From Nocardioides sp. JQ2195 (GTDB taxonomy: Bacteria > Actinomycetota > Actinomycetes > Propionibacteriales > Nocardioidaceae), in the NCBI RefSeq assembly GCF_012272695.1, contig NZ_CP050902.1, forward strand, positions 3,100,001 to 3,164,000: a stretch of DNA of 64,000 bases. The letters run 5' to 3'. Made by a program: the position numbers and the translations under genes. Positions 46,021 through 56,742 of the stretch are shown piece by piece (the stretch's first letter is position 1; each line of letters starts with the position of its first letter). The notes beneath the pieces are model-generated. The model saw nothing but the letters and a program-made list of their open reading frames with translations, was not told where the DNA came from and did not search any database.

Positions 46021-47067
46021 TCAGGCAACCGCCTCGCCGTCGAGGAACGCGGAGACCCCCACCGCTGCGCGACGCCCGGCGCGGTTGGCACCGATCGTGC
46101 TGGCCGACGGCCCGTAGCCGACCAGCTGCACCCGCTCGTCGACGACCGCGGTGGTGCCGTCGAGCTGGATCCCGCCGCGCGGGCTGCGCAACCGCAGGGG
46201 TGCCAGGTGGGAGATGGCCGGGCGGAAACCGGTGGCCCACAGGATCGCGTCGACGGCTTCGACGTCGCCCGACGCCCAGCGCACGCCGTCGGGCTCGATC
46301 GCGGCGAACATCGGCCGCGGGTCGTCGTAGGCGCCCAGCCGTGCGGCCTCCTGCTCCTGCTCACGCAGCAGCAGGCCGGTCACGCTGACCACGCTCGCCG
46401 GCGGCAACCCGCGGCGTACGCGGTCCTCCACCAGGGCGACGGCCGCCCGGCCCACCTCCGGGGTGAAGTCGTCCGTGCGCCAGACCGGGGGCCTGCGGGT
46501 GGCCCACAGGGTGTCGGTGACGGGGGCCAGCTCACCGAGGAACTGCACGGCGGAGGCTCCCCCGCCCACGACCAGCACCCGCTTGCCACGGAAGTGGTCG
46601 CGCCCCGGGTAGTCGTGGGTGTGCCACTGCTCGCCGGTGAAGCCCTCGATGCCCGGGTAGTGCGGCACGAACGGCCGGGTCCACGTGCCGGTGGCGTTGA
46701 CGATCGTCCGACTCCACCACTCCTGTGTCCCGGAGCGTACGACGAGCAGGTCGCCCTCCGAGCGCACGGAGTCGACCGCGACCGGCCGGAGCACCGGGAG
46801 CGCGTGCGTCTCCTCGTAGGCGTCGAAGAACTCCGGCACCACGAGGTTTGCTCGGGCTCGCGAGGCACCCGGAGCAGCGCCGTCGGGGAGGTCGGCGACA
46901 CCGTGCACGTCGGCCATGGTCAGCGAGTCCCAGCGGTGCTGCCAGGCCCCGCCGGGGGCCGCGTTGGCGTCGAGCACGACGTGGCGCAGCCCCAGGCGCT
47001 TCAGGTGGAACGACGACGACAGGCCGGCCTGGCCCGCGCCGATCACCACCGAGTCGAAGATGTCCAC
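46021..47067 (-). CDS. Flavin-dependent monooxygenase / pyridine-nucleotide oxidoreductase-like protein
   Basis: A 348-residue FAD- and NAD(P)H-binding protein of the CzcO/flavin-containing monooxygenase group. GAGQAG (10-15) binds FAD, GGAWQHRWDSLTM follows, VLVVGGGASAVQFL is the NADPH Rossmann motif, and AILWATGFRPAISHLAPL is the late ATG motif. It is shorter than Baeyer-Villiger enzymes. Substrate is unknown. GTG start at 47067 with an AT-rich CATATTTT stretch about 20 nt upstream as the likely -10. It ends 18 bp before the thiamin promoter; no role in thiamin synthesis is implied. Confidence 0.82.
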   Translation of the reverse strand: MDIFDSVVIGAGQAGLSSSFHLKRLGLRHVVLDANAAPGGAWQHRWDSLTMADVHGVADLPDGAAPGASRARANLVVPEFFDAYEETHALPVLRPVAVDSVRSEGDLLVVRSGTQEWWSRTIVNATGTWTRPFVPHYPGIEGFTGEQWHTHDYPGRDHFRGKRVLVVGGGASAVQFLGELAPVTDTLWATRRPPVWRTDDFTPEVGRAAVALVEDRVRRGLPPASVVSVTGLLLREQEQEAARLGAYDDPRPMFAAIEPDGVRWASGDVEAVDAILWATGFRPAISHLAPLRLRSPRGGIQLDGTTAVVDERVQLVGYGPSASTIGANRAGRRAAVGVSAFLDGEAVA

Positions 47068-47100
47068 ACACGGCCAACGACGAGCGGCACGAAAATATGC

Positions 47101-47177
47101 CGGCTCAGCCTCCGGGCAGCGGCTCCAACCTCAGGGCCGCTCCAGCCTCAGGGCACCCGGCTCAGCCTCCGGGCAGC
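47101..47177. repeat. Direct repeats at the DUF1707 stop codon
   Basis: CGGCTCAGCCTCCGGGCAGC occurs at 47101-47120 and 47158-47177. Between them are two shorter related units (ACCTCAGGGCCGCTCC, AGCCTCAGGGCACC). The stop codon of the minus-strand DUF1707 gene (47162-47164) is inside the right copy. Confidence 0.8.
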
Positions 47178-47818
47178 CGCTTCAGCCTGCGGCCGCGGCC
47201 TTCGCCGGGCATCGGCTTGCGCACCACGGTCACCCCGCCCATCAGCGCGAACCCCTTGACACGCACGACGGGCGAGTCCGGCCCGATCTGCGGCTCGACG
47301 CGGTCACGAGCCTGGCTGAAGTCGCCCATCACTCCGACGCCCTCGACGATCACATGCGTGTGTGCGTTGACGATCACGTCGATGCCACCCATCACCGTGT
47401 TCGCCACGATGGTGGTCTCCCGAGCCGTGAGGACGGCCTCGCGCAGGTCGAGGTCGATGCCACCCATCAACGCGAAGGCAGTGTGGCTGGCGCCGACCTC
47501 CCAGACGCCCTTGCGGTCCTGGCCCCCCATGATCGCCAAGGACGCGTTGTGCCGGGGCGCGTGCACGGTCGCCGGCACCGGGCTGCCGACGGGTGTCGGA
47601 CTCGTGGGGTGGGCCGCCTCGATCCCCTTGGTCGGCAGGTCCACGGTGATCGGCACCAGGTCGGCGTAGGTCTTCGCGGCGTACGTGGCCTCGAGGCGCT
47701 CGTCGAGCTCGTCGAAGTCGATCCGGCCCTCGCCGGCTGCCTCGCGGAGCACCTCGGCGACCCGGTGCCGGTCGGCGTCCGAGATGCGCATCTGGTGCGG
47801 TTCGGGCGTTCCCTCCAT
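47162..47818 (-). CDS. DUF1707 and LiaF-like C-terminal domain protein
   Basis: A 218-residue protein. The N-terminal DUF1707 domain has the usual MRISDADRHRVAEVLREAAG and GRIDFDELDERLEATYAAKT. The C-terminal half (about 95-205) has glycine-rich parallel strands (ALMGGIDLDLREAVL, NTVMGGIDVIVNAHTHVIVE) like the LiaF/cell-wall-active antibiotics response domain. No transmembrane helix is seen between them. The family is common in actinobacteria; function is unknown, possibly envelope stress. ATG at 47818 with a TAGTGT -10 box 6 nt upstream; an internal ATG at residue 10 is also possible. Confidence 0.85.
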   Translation of the reverse strand: MEGTPEPHQMRISDADRHRVAEVLREAAGEGRIDFDELDERLEATYAAKTYADLVPITVDLPTKGIEAAHPTSPTPVGSPVPATVHAPRHNASLAIMGGQDRKGVWEVGASHTAFALMGGIDLDLREAVLTARETTIVANTVMGGIDVIVNAHTHVIVEGVGVMGDFSQARDRVEPQIGPDSPVVRVKGFALMGGVTVVRKPMPGEGRGRRLKRLPGG

Positions 47819-47868
47819 GTCGTCACACTAGCGGTGGTGCGCGACTGTCTCGGGTGTTGCCCGGTGGA

Positions 47869-48633
47869 TCAGCTGAGCCGGCGGGTGCCGATCCTGGCGG
47901 ACTTGGTGACGAATCCCCGCGGCACGAAGCAGTGGTAGCCGTCGCTCCACTGCTGACAGGTGAACGTGGCGCCGTCCTTGTTGGCAGACGCGACCACTCG
48001 GAAGGTCGGCAACTTGCCCTGCCCGACGCGGACGATCCGCCCGGTGGTGGCGTGGTAGACCCCGTTGACCTTGTTCACCCGCCACTGACGTCCCCGAGCG
48101 ACCTGCTTGGCCACCAGACTGGACCCCTTCGCTTCCGACACGAAGTAGCCGATGGTCGCTCCCGCGCTGATCGGACCGTAGCCAGCGCTCAGTGTGATGG
48201 GGTACGACGACTTCGTGTCCTTGTTCGTGGCACCGATTCCCTGCGTGTGGATCGCGTCGTAGATCCGCGTTCGGCCTGTGCTCTGCACGCGGACGTCCAT
48301 CCAGCCCCAGTCCTCGTCGCCCTTGCGATTGGTCACCGCGACGTCGACGTCGATGGCGTAGAGGTCACGTCGACCGTTGTCCTCCCTGATCTTGAACGTC
48401 GTGACACGCACGGTGGCCTTGCCGGTGGCTGTCTTGACGGGGTCGCCGTTGGAGCTCGGCGGGTACCAGGTGCTCGTGCAGCTCGGACAGGAGCGCCGGT
48501 AGCTGATGGTGAACTTCTTGAACTGCCGTTCGACTCCGACCTGCGTGAACCCGACGTCCGCTGAGGCCGGAGCAGCCGGCGCCAACAACGTGATGATCAG
48601 GCCCGAGACGACGCTCAACACCAGCCGACGCAT
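47869..48633 (-). CDS. Secreted protein of unknown function
   Basis: A 254-residue protein with a clear signal peptide (RRLVLSVVSGLIITLLA, cleavage after about ASA at 23-25). The mature protein is Lys/Arg/Thr-rich and beta-patterned. CPSC (about 49-52) and two later cysteines (FTCQQWSDGYHCFVP) could form disulfides outside the cell. No family is recognised. ATG at 48633. It lies between the DUF1707 gene and the LuxR-type regulator gene, all on the minus strand, with gaps of 50 and 108 bp. Confidence 0.75.
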   Translation of the reverse strand: MRRLVLSVVSGLIITLLAPAAPASADVGFTQVGVERQFKKFTISYRRSCPSCTSTWYPPSSNGDPVKTATGKATVRVTTFKIREDNGRRDLYAIDVDVAVTNRKGDEDWGWMDVRVQSTGRTRIYDAIHTQGIGATNKDTKSSYPITLSAGYGPISAGATIGYFVSEAKGSSLVAKQVARGRQWRVNKVNGVYHATTGRIVRVGQGKLPTFRVVASANKDGATFTCQQWSDGYHCFVPRGFVTKSARIGTRRLS

Positions 48634-48741
48634 GACGACCCCCTGGTCAACTCCGATGGTTGCGGATCACGATAGGCCAGCGAGGCCCACGCCGCCATCC
48701 ATCACGTCCGACCGGGCCAGCAGACTGCTGTGCGCTCGGCG

Positions 48742-50985
48742 TCAGACCCGGCGCCCCATGACCCAGGTCGCCACCTGTGTGCGCGTGCGCACCTCGAGCT
48801 TGGCGAGGATCCGCTCGACGTGGCCGTCGACGGTTCGGTTGGAGATGACCAGGCGCTCGGCGATCTGTCGGTTGCTCATCCCCTCGGCCACCAGCTCGGC
48901 CACCTGCTGCTCCCGCTTTGTCAGCGGGTTGTCGGCCACCACGGCGCTCGGGTCGGCGCCGGTGCCCAGCCCGAGCAGCACCGCGCCGGCCCGGTCGAGG
49001 GTGCGCTGGCCGGCCCGCAACCGCTCGGCCCGGGGGTGACCGATGGCAGCGTCGACCTCCTCGACGACTCGCCGACTGTCGGCGCTGATGTGCGGTCCGA
49101 ACGCATCGACGTCGGTGCCGAGCAGGCTCCACACGGCGGTGGCGGCCCCGAAGAGCGCCGCCGCGTTCTCGAAGCGCTCGTTGGCGCTCGAGATCCACGA
49201 CGCGAGCTCCAGGGTCAACGCGATGCAGATGCCGTCGAGGAACTCACGCTGCAGCTCCAGCGCCGCGACCCCCGCCGCCTTGGCCGCCACCTGGTCGCCG
49301 AGCCGCCAGTGGCACATGCCGGTGATCCACGACGAGTAGGCCAGGCACCAGCCCTCGCCCTTCTCCGAGCACCAGGCCACCACACGGTCACAGGTCTCCA
49401 GGGCCCGCTCCGGGCCGATCGCGAAGTATTCCGCCATCGCCAGCTGGAACATCGCGGTCTGCGCGGCGGCGTCGTCGCCGAACTGGCCGAACGCCTCGAT
49501 GGCGTCCTCATAGGCCTGCATCGACTCCTCGAGGTTGCCGCTGAAGAGCTCGAGCAGGCCGGTCCACGCGTTGACGTGCGCGAGCAGGTGCTGGTCGTCG
49601 AGCTCCTCGGCGAGGTCCCGGCAGGTCGCGAGATGGCGGGCACCGGCCGGCCGGTCGCCCTGGATCAGGCAGACCCAGGCCGCGACCCAGAGTGCGGCCC
49701 CGTGCTCCGGCGTACGCCCCAGGTCGAGGGCGAGGATCCGCTCCAGCCAACGGCGGCCGTCACTGAGGAAGCCGCCGGCGATCCAGTGGTAGCGCAGCAG
49801 CGAGCCGAGGGTCGCCGCCTTCTCCTGCTCGCCCGGCGCCGTGGCCGACCACTCGAGCGCTGCCAGCACGTTGGCGTGGTCGCGGCGCATCGCGGCCAGG
49901 GCCTCAGGCTGTCTCGGGCCGCTCCACGACTCGACCATCGCCCGGGCCCGGGCGAGGTAGTGGTCGCAGTGCCGCCGACGGAGCTCCTCGGTCTCACCCG
50001 CGGCGTGGAGCTTCTCCGCGCCGTACTCCCGCATCGTCACCAGCATCCGGAACCGCATCTGGGTGCCGCCGGGCTCGGCGACCACGATCGACTTGGCCAC
50101 CAGCTGGTCGAGCACGTCGACGATCCGGTCCGCGTCCAGCGCACCGAAGCCGCAGACGGTCTCGACCGCGACCAGGTCGAGGCCACCGCGGAAGACCGAC
50201 AGGCGGGCCCACAACAGCTGCTCGTCGGGACTGCACAGGTCGTGGCTCCAGTCGACCAGGTCCCAGAGGGCCTGGTGTCGCTTCAACCTGCCGCGCACGT
50301 CCCCGCGCAGCAGCTGGAAGCGGTGGTGCAGCCGTTCCAGCAGCTGCTCGACCGACAGGCTGCGCAACCGGGTGGCGGCCAGCTCGATGGCCAGCGGCAA
50401 CCCGTCGAGCGTCTCGCACAGACGCTCCACGACGGTCCGGTTCGCCTCGGTGACGGCGAAGCCGGGAACCTGGTGACGGGTCCGGTCGACCAGCAGCCGC
50501 ACCGCCTCGGGCAGGTCGAGCGGACCCACCGGGAAGACCTGCTCGCTGGGCAGGCCCAGGGGCTCCCGGCTGGTGGCCAGGATGCACGTCTCGGGGGCGA
50601 GCTCGAGCAGGTCGCCCACCAGGTCGGCCACTTCCTCCAGGACGTGCTCGCAGTTGTCGATCACGATCAGTCCGGCCTTGTCGGACAGGTGTCGCTGGAG
50701 CTGCTCCATCGGTGTCCGGGTCGACTGGTCGACGATCCCGAGCGCAGAGACCATCGCCGGTGCCACCGCGGCCGAGGCACCCAGGCTGGCCAGGTCGACG
50801 AACGTGGCGCCGTCGGCGAAGAGGTGACGGGTGCGCTCCGCGACCTCGAGCGAGAGGCGGGTCTTGCCGACGCCACCGGTGCCGGTCAGGGTGACCAGCC
50901 TCGACCACCCGAGGAGCGCGCGCACCTCACGCAGCATGTCGTCGCGACCGATGAAGGTCGTCAACCGCTCGCCCGCGCCGCTCAT
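48742..50985 (-). CDS. LuxR-family transcriptional regulator with N-terminal ATPase
   Basis: A 747-residue regulator. The N-terminal AAA/NB-ARC-like ATPase has the P-loop GTGGVGKTR (35-43), LIVIDNCEHVLEE as Walker B region, and LDGLPLAIELAATRLRSLS. A long TPR-like helical middle follows (about 330-650). The C-terminal LuxR helix-turn-helix (about 683-747) reads LTKREQQVAELVAEGMSNRQ then IAERLVISNRTVDGHVERIL. It is divergent from the monooxygenase-esterase fusion gene and may control it (inference). The ATG at 50985 has a TAGGGT -10 candidate about 8 nt upstream. Confidence 0.9.
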   Translation of the reverse strand: MSGAGERLTTFIGRDDMLREVRALLGWSRLVTLTGTGGVGKTRLSLEVAERTRHLFADGATFVDLASLGASAAVAPAMVSALGIVDQSTRTPMEQLQRHLSDKAGLIVIDNCEHVLEEVADLVGDLLELAPETCILATSREPLGLPSEQVFPVGPLDLPEAVRLLVDRTRHQVPGFAVTEANRTVVERLCETLDGLPLAIELAATRLRSLSVEQLLERLHHRFQLLRGDVRGRLKRHQALWDLVDWSHDLCSPDEQLLWARLSVFRGGLDLVAVETVCGFGALDADRIVDVLDQLVAKSIVVAEPGGTQMRFRMLVTMREYGAEKLHAAGETEELRRRHCDHYLARARAMVESWSGPRQPEALAAMRRDHANVLAALEWSATAPGEQEKAATLGSLLRYHWIAGGFLSDGRRWLERILALDLGRTPEHGAALWVAAWVCLIQGDRPAGARHLATCRDLAEELDDQHLLAHVNAWTGLLELFSGNLEESMQAYEDAIEAFGQFGDDAAAQTAMFQLAMAEYFAIGPERALETCDRVVAWCSEKGEGWCLAYSSWITGMCHWRLGDQVAAKAAGVAALELQREFLDGICIALTLELASWISSANERFENAAALFGAATAVWSLLGTDVDAFGPHISADSRRVVEEVDAAIGHPRAERLRAGQRTLDRAGAVLLGLGTGADPSAVVADNPLTKREQQVAELVAEGMSNRQIAERLVISNRTVDGHVERILAKLEVRTRTQVATWVMGRRV

Positions 50986-51018
50986 GGTCGGGAACCCTAG
51001 ACCCGTCCGTGTGACGGA

Positions 51019-51058
51019 GACCACCCCCTCGGGCGTTGGGGTGCAGAAAGGGGTGGTC
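51019..51058. promoter_or_regulatory. Inverted repeat in the divergent regulator/monooxygenase promoter region
   Basis: GACCACCCC and GGGGTGGTC are perfect 9-bp arms separated by 22 nt. A second palindrome GTGACC-GG-GGTCAC lies at 51078-51091. Both are between the LuxR-type regulator and its divergent neighbour, so they are candidate operator sites. Confidence 0.4.
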
Positions 51059-51121
51059 CTACCCGTGCCCGCGGGACGTGACCGGGGTCACGGTGGCGTC
51101 ACGCCCACCGAGGAGGACCCC

Positions 51122-53728
51122 ATGACCGACCACCTGTCCGAGCAGCACGTGACCACTCCCGACCACGACGTCATCGTCGTCGGTGCCGGCTTTGCCGGCA
51201 TCTACGCCATCCACAGGTTCCGCGACCTGATGGGCCTGCGGGTCCACGCCTTCGACGCCGCCGACGACGTCGGGGGCACCTGGTACTGGAACCGTTACCC
51301 CGGCGCGCGCGTGGACATCGAGAGCGTGCACTACTCCTACTCCTTCGACGAGGAGCTCCAGCAGGAGTGGCACTGGAGCGAGCGGTTCCCGGCACAGCCC
51401 GAGATCCTCACCTACCTCAACCACGTGGCCGACCGCTTCGCCGTCCGCCCCGACATCACGTTCGGCACCCGCGTCACCGCCGTCACGTGGGACGACGCCG
51501 CCAGCCTGTGGCGGGTGACCACCGACGACGGCGCCGTGCACACCTCGCGGTTCTTCGTCTCCGGCGGCGGCACCCTGTCGGTGCCGAAGACCCCGGACTT
51601 CCCCGGCATCGACACCTTCGCCGGACGGACCCTGCTCACCGGCAACTGGCGTGAGGACGTCGACCTGTCCGGCCAGCGCGTCGGCATCATCGGCACCGGG
51701 TCGAGCGGCATCCAGGCGATCAGCGAGATCGCCAAGGTGGCCGAGAGCCTGACCGTGCTGCAGCGCACCCCGAACTTCGCCACCCCGATCGGCAACCACC
51801 CGACCGACCCCGTGCAGGAGGCCGAGGAGAAGGCGCAGTACGCCGAGCTCCGCGACGCCTCGCGCAAGCACTTCCTGGGAGTCCCCTACTCCGACGTGCA
51901 GCCGTCGGCGCTCGCGGTCACCGCGGAGGAGCGTCGTGCGATCTTCGACGACCGCTGGGACCGCGGCGGGTTCCGCCTCTTCATCGACAGCTTCGAGGAC
52001 GTGCTGCTCGACCAGGACGCCAACGACACTGCTGCCGACTACATCCGCTCCCGGATCCGCGAGCGGGTGCAGGACCCCGCCACGGCCGACCTGCTGTGCC
52101 CGACGACCTATCCCTACGGCACGAAGCGCCCTCCCCTGGAGACCGACTACTACGAGGCGTTCAACCGCGACTCCGTCTCGCTCGTCGACGTGTCCGCGAA
52201 CCCGATCGACGCCGTCGTCCCCGAGGGCGTGCGCCTCGCCGACAGCACCGTCCACGAGTTCGACGTGCTCATCCTGGCCACCGGCTTCGACGCCTGCACC
52301 GGCCCGCTGCTGGCGATGAACATCACCGGTCGCAACGGCGTGCGCCTGGCCGACGAGTGGGCCGACGGCCCGCAGACCTACCTGGGCGTCACCGTGCACG
52401 GCTTCCCCAACCTGTTCATGGTCACCGGCCCGCAGAGCCCCTCGGTGCTCTACAACATGCCGCTGGCGATCGAGGACCACATCGACCTGTTCGCGGACAC
52501 CCTCACCTGGATGGCCGACCACGGGCACCTGGTCATCGAGCCCACCCGACAGGCCCAGGACCAGTGGGTCGCGGAGACCACCGCCATCTCGGAGATGACG
52601 CTGCTGCCGAAGTCGGCCTCGTCCTGGTACATGGGCGCCAACATCCCCGGCAAGCCCCGCCGCGTCCTCGTCTACCTGGGCGGGGCGCCCCGCTACCGCG
52701 CGATCTGCGACAACGTGCAGGCCCACGACTACCGCGGCTTCCGGTTCTCCGACACCTCGCACGGCCTGGACGAGGCCACCGGTGCCCGGGCGCTCGATCC
52801 GTCGGTGATGTTCGTGGTGCAGGCGCTCAAGGAGCAGCAGTTCCCGGGGTTCCGCGCGGTCGGCGTCGATGCGGCGCGGGCGACCGTCGACTCGTTCGTC
52901 GACATGCAGGCACCGAAGAAGGAGGTCGCGAGCGTGACCGAGGCGTCGTACGGCGGAGATCCCGAGCAGCGGGTGCGCATCTACCGCCCCGACGAGGATG
53001 CCGCCGAGAAGCCGGTGCTGGTCTACTTCCACGGCGGCGGCTTCGTGGCCGGCAGCCTCGAGGTGGCCGACGAACCGGCTCGCGACCTTGCCCTGCGCAC
53101 CGGCGCCATCGTGGTCTCCGCGACCTATCGCCGCCCGCCGGAGCACAAGTTCCCGGCCGCCCACGACGATGCGAGTGCCGCCCTGCAGTGGGTCGTGGAG
53201 CACGTCTCCGAGCACGGCGGTGACCCGCACCGGATCGCGCTGGCCGGTGACTCCGCCGGCGCCAACCTGGCTGCGTGGGCCGCCGTCCGGGCCGCGCAGG
53301 TCGGCACGCACGTCTCGTCACTGGCTCTGGTCTACCCGTTGGTGAACGCGACCATCGACACCCCGTCGCGCCGTGAGTTCGCCACCGACCACATCATCGA
53401 GCTCGACGACCTGGCCTGGTTCGGCGAGCAGTACGTCGCCTCCGCCGACGACGTTACCGACCCGAGGCTGGCGCTCGACACCGCCGACCTCTCCGGGTTG
53501 CCACCGACCCTGGTGCTGACCAACGAGTGCGACACCTTGCGGGACGAGGCCGAGCTGCTCGCCGACAGGATCCGGGAGGCCGGCGTGGAGGCGCGCACGA
53601 TCCGCTACGACGGCCTGGCGCACGGGGTCTTCTGGATGTCGCTGGCCGTGGCCCGCGGCAACGACCAGCGCGAGGACGTCGCCGAGTTCCTCGTCGAGCA
53701 GCTCGCGAAGGCGCCCGCCCTTCTGTGA
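51122..53728 (+). CDS. Baeyer-Villiger-type monooxygenase fused to alpha/beta hydrolase (esterase)
   Basis: An 868-residue two-domain enzyme. Residues 1 to about 560 are a flavoprotein monooxygenase: FAD motif GAGFAG (21-26), [15 protein letters not shown] (51-65), NADPH motif GTGSSG and ILATGF. The BVMO fingerprint FxGxxxHxxxW reads [11 protein letters not shown] (166-176), with Leu172 in place of His. Residues about 600-868 are a hormone-sensitive-lipase-type esterase: HGGG (H637) and GDSAG (Ser711). A monooxygenase making an ester and an esterase cleaving it would be consecutive steps; this is inference. ATG at 51122 with GAGGAGGA upstream. Confidence 0.88.
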   Translation: MTDHLSEQHVTTPDHDVIVVGAGFAGIYAIHRFRDLMGLRVHAFDAADDVGGTWYWNRYPGARVDIESVHYSYSFDEELQQEWHWSERFPAQPEILTYLNHVADRFAVRPDITFGTRVTAVTWDDAASLWRVTTDDGAVHTSRFFVSGGGTLSVPKTPDFPGIDTFAGRTLLTGNWREDVDLSGQRVGIIGTGSSGIQAISEIAKVAESLTVLQRTPNFATPIGNHPTDPVQEAEEKAQYAELRDASRKHFLGVPYSDVQPSALAVTAEERRAIFDDRWDRGGFRLFIDSFEDVLLDQDANDTAADYIRSRIRERVQDPATADLLCPTTYPYGTKRPPLETDYYEAFNRDSVSLVDVSANPIDAVVPEGVRLADSTVHEFDVLILATGFDACTGPLLAMNITGRNGVRLADEWADGPQTYLGVTVHGFPNLFMVTGPQSPSVLYNMPLAIEDHIDLFADTLTWMADHGHLVIEPTRQAQDQWVAETTAISEMTLLPKSASSWYMGANIPGKPRRVLVYLGGAPRYRAICDNVQAHDYRGFRFSDTSHGLDEATGARALDPSVMFVVQALKEQQFPGFRAVGVDAARATVDSFVDMQAPKKEVASVTEASYGGDPEQRVRIYRPDEDAAEKPVLVYFHGGGFVAGSLEVADEPARDLALRTGAIVVSATYRRPPEHKFPAAHDDASAALQWVVEHVSEHGGDPHRIALAGDSAGANLAAWAAVRAAQVGTHVSSLALVYPLVNATIDTPSRREFATDHIIELDDLAWFGEQYVASADDVTDPRLALDTADLSGLPPTLVLTNECDTLRDEAELLADRIREAGVEARTIRYDGLAHGVFWMSLAVARGNDQREDVAEFLVEQLAKAPALL

Positions 53729-53795
53729 TCCGACCGAGTGACCGAGCGAGTGCCCGGGTGGTGGCTCCGGCGACCACCCGGGCACTCGCCTCCCG

Positions 53796-53801
53796 TAATC
53801 T
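53796..53801 (+). promoter_or_regulatory. Probable -10 box for leaderless class I fumarase transcript
   Basis: TAATCT lies 7 nt before the GTG at 53809, with no ribosome-binding site between. It supports this start. Confidence 0.55.
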
Positions 53802-53808
53802 GGGGGCC

Positions 53809-55551
<1,743 letters not shown>

Positions 55552-55573
55552 CCCGACCGGGCGCCTCCCGCAA

Positions 55574-55615
55574 CGTCATACGGTCCGGCCGTCACGACGA
55601 CCGGACCGTATGACG
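55574..55615. repeat. CGTCATACG-family palindrome between convergent genes
   Basis: CGTCATACGGTCCGG and CCGGACCGTATGACG are perfect 15-bp arms with a 12-nt loop. This is the best-paired member of the family. It lies between the stops of the class I fumarase and the FMN reductase genes, where it could also act as a two-way terminator. Confidence 0.9.
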
Positions 55616-55625
55616 CAATGCAGAG

Positions 55626-56174
55626 TCAGCCCTGCAGCTTGGCGGAGAGCTCGATCACCGAGTCGAGCACGCTCTTGAGCTCAGCCTCACGCCGCTCGAG
55701 GGGCGCGAAGCCGCTCTCGGCGAAGTCGGTGAACAGGCCGAGCGAGACCTGCGAACGAACGGCGACGAGGTTCGCGTTCGCGGCGATGGTGCGCCAGTGC
55801 TCGACGGCGCGGACGCCACCGTCGGCGCCGTACGCCACCAGGCCCAGCGCCTTGTTGCCCCACTCGGGGAAGATCGAGTCGAAGGCGTTCTTCAGGGCAG
55901 CCGGCACGGAGTGGTTGTACTCCGGCGAGACGAAGATGAAGCCGTCGAGCTCGTCGATCTTCTCGCTCCAACGGCGGACCTTCGGGTCGGCGTACTCGCG
56001 GTTCACCATGCCCGGGACCGTGGCGTCCGTGAGCAGCTCGAGGTTGAACTCGTCGAGCTCGACCACCTCGAACTCGGCCCCTCCGTGGGCCAGCGCCTCC
56101 TCGTAGACCCACTTGCCGACACTGCTGCCGAGACGACCGTTGCGGGTGCTGCCGATGATGATGCCGATCTTCAC
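55626..56174 (-). CDS. NAD(P)H-dependent FMN reductase
   Basis: A 182-residue flavodoxin-like oxidoreductase. IGIIIGSTRNGRLGSSVGKW is the FMN phosphate loop, ELDGFIFVSPEYNHSVPAAL is the isoalloxazine loop and NKALGLVAYGADGGVRAVEH follows. It resembles ChrR/YieF-type quinone or azo reductases, probably supplying reduced flavin or detoxifying quinones. GTG start with GGGAG 6 nt upstream. It is divergent from the zinc-ribbon gene. Confidence 0.88.
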   Translation of the reverse strand: MKIGIIIGSTRNGRLGSSVGKWVYEEALAHGGAEFEVVELDEFNLELLTDATVPGMVNREYADPKVRRWSEKIDELDGFIFVSPEYNHSVPAALKNAFDSIFPEWGNKALGLVAYGADGGVRAVEHWRTIAANANLVAVRSQVSLGLFTDFAESGFAPLERREAELKSVLDSVIELSAKLQG

Positions 56175-56220
56175 GTTGTTCTCCCTGAAGGGTTGGAGTC
56201 AGTACGCCGGGAAGAACCAG

Positions 56221-56234
56221 TTGAAGGTTGAACT
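56221..56234. promoter_or_regulatory. 7-bp direct repeat in the FMN reductase/zinc-ribbon divergent promoter
   Basis: TTGAAGG-TTGAACT stands out as AT-richer sequence midway between the two divergent genes. It could be a -35/operator element. No regulator is adjacent. Confidence 0.3.
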
Positions 56235-56307
56235 TATTCCTGCTTTCGCGGGAACTGCCGACCTCTCCCACACGTTGACCAGGAGACCGGCAACGAGAGG
56301 ACCTCCC

Positions 56308-56613
56308 ATGCAGTGCCCCACCGACGGCGCCGTGCTCGTGATGAGCGAACGCAGCGGCATCGAGATCGACTACTGCCCGACCTGTCGCGGCGTGTGGCTC
56401 GACCGAGGCGAGCTGGACAAGATCATCGAGCGCTCGATGGCCCAGGCACCCCCGGCCGCGGCCCCGATGCCGGCCCCCACGGAGCGCCGTGAGTACGACG
56501 ACCGCGACCGCGGCCCTGCCGGCTACCAGCACCCGTTCCGCGAGGACCGGGGCTACGGGAAGCAGCCCTACCGCAAGAAGAAGGAGAGCTGGCTCAGCGA
56601 GCTCTTCGACTGA
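56308..56613 (+). CDS. TFIIB-type zinc-ribbon protein
   Basis: A 101-residue protein. MQCPTDGAVL, IEIDYCPTCRGVWLDRGELD and KIIERS match the zf-TFIIB domain, although the first knuckle has only one Cys (CPTD) and the second a CxxC pair. An Ala/Pro-rich stretch and a charged Arg/Lys/Asp tail ending ESWLSELFD follow. Family members are small and of unknown function. The ATG at 56308 is chosen by the family N-terminus. A strong hairpin follows the stop. Confidence 0.85.
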   Translation: MQCPTDGAVLVMSERSGIEIDYCPTCRGVWLDRGELDKIIERSMAQAPPAAAPMPAPTERREYDDRDRGPAGYQHPFREDRGYGKQPYRKKKESWLSELFD

Positions 56614-56618
56614 GACGT

Positions 56619-56666
56619 CAGGATCCGCTCGCTCCCCCGACGTGGTGGGCTCCCGAGCGGATCCTG
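56619..56666. terminator. Terminator-like hairpin after the zinc-ribbon gene
   Basis: CAGGATCCGCTCG and CGAGCGGATCCTG are perfect 13-bp arms with a 22-nt loop, 6 bp after the stop codon. There is no T-run. Confidence 0.65.
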
Positions 56667-56742
56667 CGGGGAATCCCACGATGTCGACGGCTCGTCAGTC
56701 TCCGTTCGACCACCTGTTGGTCGGCTGCGGGAGAATCGTGGC

